From positions 3,224,001-3,288,000 of the forward strand of contig NZ_JACRTF010000001.1 in assembly GCF_014385165.1 (NCBI RefSeq): a stretch of DNA of 64,000 nucleotides, given 5' to 3'. Positions 62,985-64,000 of this stretch are shown here, one piece after another (positions within the stretch are counted from its first letter, which is position 1; every line of letters starts with the position of its first letter). Both the position numbers and the translations under genes were made by a program. The DNA is from Jilunia laotingensis. GTDB lineage: Bacteria > Bacteroidota > Bacteroidia > Bacteroidales > Bacteroidaceae. The notes under the pieces are model-generated. The model saw only the letters and a program-made list of their open reading frames with translations. It did not search any database and had not been told where the DNA came from.

Positions 62985-64000
62985 ATGAAAGTTTTAAAGT
63001 TTGGAGGAACTTCCGTAGGGTCTGCAAAGCGGATGAAGGAAGTAGCCAAATTGATTACCGATGGTGAAAGAAAGATTGTTGTCCTTTCGGCTATGGCAGG
63101 TACGACAAATACATTGGTAGAGATTTCCGACTATCTGTACAAGAAGAATCCGGAAGGTGCCAACGAGATTATCAATCAGCTGGAATCAAAATATAAACAG
63201 CATGTTGACGAGCTTTACGCCACTCCGGAATATAAACAGAAAGGTCTGGAAGTTGTCAAATCTCATTTCGACTACATTCGTTCGTATACGAAAGATCTCT
63301 TTACCTTGTTTGAGGAGAAAGTGGTGCTGGCACAGGGTGAACTGATTTCTACCGCTATGGTAAATTTCTACCTCCAGGAGTGTGGAGTGAAGTCCGTATT
63401 GCTTCCGGCTTTAGAATACATGCGTACTGATAAAAATGCAGAACCCGATCCTATCTATATTAAGGAGAAATTGCTTGCACAGTTAGAGCTTTATCCGGAT
63501 GCCGAAATCTATATTACACAAGGCTTTATCTGCCGGAATGCTTATGGTGAGATTGACAATCTCCAACGTGGAGGCAGCGACTATACAGCATCCTTGATCG
63601 GTGCTGCCGTCAATGCTTCTGAAATCCAGATATGGACGGATATTGATGGTATGCATAACAATGACCCGCGTATTGTGGACAAAACAGCTCCGGTGCGGCA
63701 GTTGCAATTCGAGGAAGCTGCCGAGCTGGCCTATTTCGGTGCTAAAATCCTGCATCCTACTTGCATCCAGCCTGCCAAATATGCAAATATTCCTGTTCGT
63801 CTGTTGAATACGATGGATCCGGAAGCTCCGGGAACTCTTATTTCAAATGATTCGGAGAAGGGCAAGATCAAAGCTGTGGCTGCTAAAGAAAACATCACTG
63901 CCATAAAGATCAAATCCAGCCGTATGTTGTTGGCGCACGGCTTCTTGCGTAAGGTATTCGAGATATTCGAAAGTTACCAGACATCCATCGATATGATTTG
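62985..64000 (+). CDS. lysC: Aspartokinase, partial at the right edge
   Basis: The first 338 codons of an aspartate kinase, no stop before the window ends. Start MKVLKFGGTSVGSAKRMKE; then RGGSDYTASLIGAA and IWTDIDGMHNNDPRI (aspartate and ATP sites), and the beginning of the ACT regulatory region (KIKSSRMLLAHGFL). It phosphorylates aspartate, the first step to lysine, threonine and methionine. Whether it is monofunctional cannot be told here. It starts 35 bp after ftsE. Confidence 0.93.
   Translation, partial: MKVLKFGGTSVGSAKRMKEVAKLITDGERKIVVLSAMAGTTNTLVEISDYLYKKNPEGANEIINQLESKYKQHVDELYATPEYKQKGLEVVKSHFDYIRSYTKDLFTLFEEKVVLAQGELISTAMVNFYLQECGVKSVLLPALEYMRTDKNAEPDPIYIKEKLLAQLELYPDAEIYITQGFICRNAYGEIDNLQRGGSDYTASLIGAAVNASEIQIWTDIDGMHNNDPRIVDKTAPVRQLQFEEAAELAYFGAKILHPTCIQPAKYANIPVRLLNTMDPEAPGTLISNDSEKGKIKAVAAKENITAIKIKSSRMLLAHGFLRKVFEIFESYQTSIDMI

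Overview
The window looks like chromosome of a gut Bacteroides. It has SusC/SusD and fimbrillin-family genes, a TPR/AraC hybrid regulator, a GH92 glycosidase, DUF4421, DUF3575 and DUF3868 proteins, and many promoters of the Bacteroides type (TTTG, about 19-20 nt, TAnnTTTG). The gene order bio operon / biotin-dependent carboxylase / hisHAF-IE / ftsE / aspartokinase also fits. Species cannot be fixed from the sequence alone.

Layout. 0.06-7.6 kb: a very large secreted protein with a type IX-like C-terminal sorting domain, and a TPR-transmembrane-AraC regulator cut in two by a 1,319-bp IS5-like element. The target duplication is visible and the original reading frame can be rebuilt exactly. 7.7-15.3 kb: sugar-isomerase-like protein, aminotransferase, FtsX/LolE permease, EEP-family lipoprotein, glycosyltransferase, AI-2E-family transporter and thioredoxin lipoprotein. 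15.7-21.4 kb: biotin operon bioBA-bioF-bioG-bioC-bioD, in which BioB and BioA are one polypeptide that also carries an odd 60-residue N-terminal extension. 21.5-24.2 kb: AAA-ATPase/PD-(D/E)XK protein and a DUF4421 protein.

24.3-38.5 kb is the most interesting part: a SusC/SusD pair, an intact paralogue of the broken TPR-AraC regulator, and three secreted proteins with sorting-type C-termini (one propeller protein, two tandem Omp28-like paralogues). The three secreted genes each have their own promoter with the same geometry: an ATTCATGAAT palindrome, exactly 14 nt, a -33 element, exactly 20 nt, a -7 element. A second palindrome lies 50-51 bp further upstream. This looks like a dedicated three-promoter regulon next to its probable regulator.

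38.8-42.6 kb: GH92 alpha-mannosidase-type lipoprotein and lactate permease. 42.8-44.8 kb: DUF3868 and DUF3575 genes of the kind found in fimbrial loci. 45.0-48.6 kb: a three-gene biotin-dependent acyl-CoA carboxylase (CT, BC, BCCP), which uses the product of the nearby bio operon. 48.8-57.8 kb: EamA transporter, metallophosphoesterase, a patch of decayed genes (AraC N-terminus, PNPOx C-terminus), an intact AraC regulator with an aldo/keto reductase, two fimbrillin-like lipoproteins, a MarC protein and an acyltransferase. 57.97-58.16 kb: two identical tRNA-Asp genes with a clear promoter and terminator. 58.5-64 kb: purU, hisH, hisA, hisF, hisIE, ftsE and the start of an aspartokinase that runs off the right edge.

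All assignments come from reading the sequence and from family knowledge. No database search was run.
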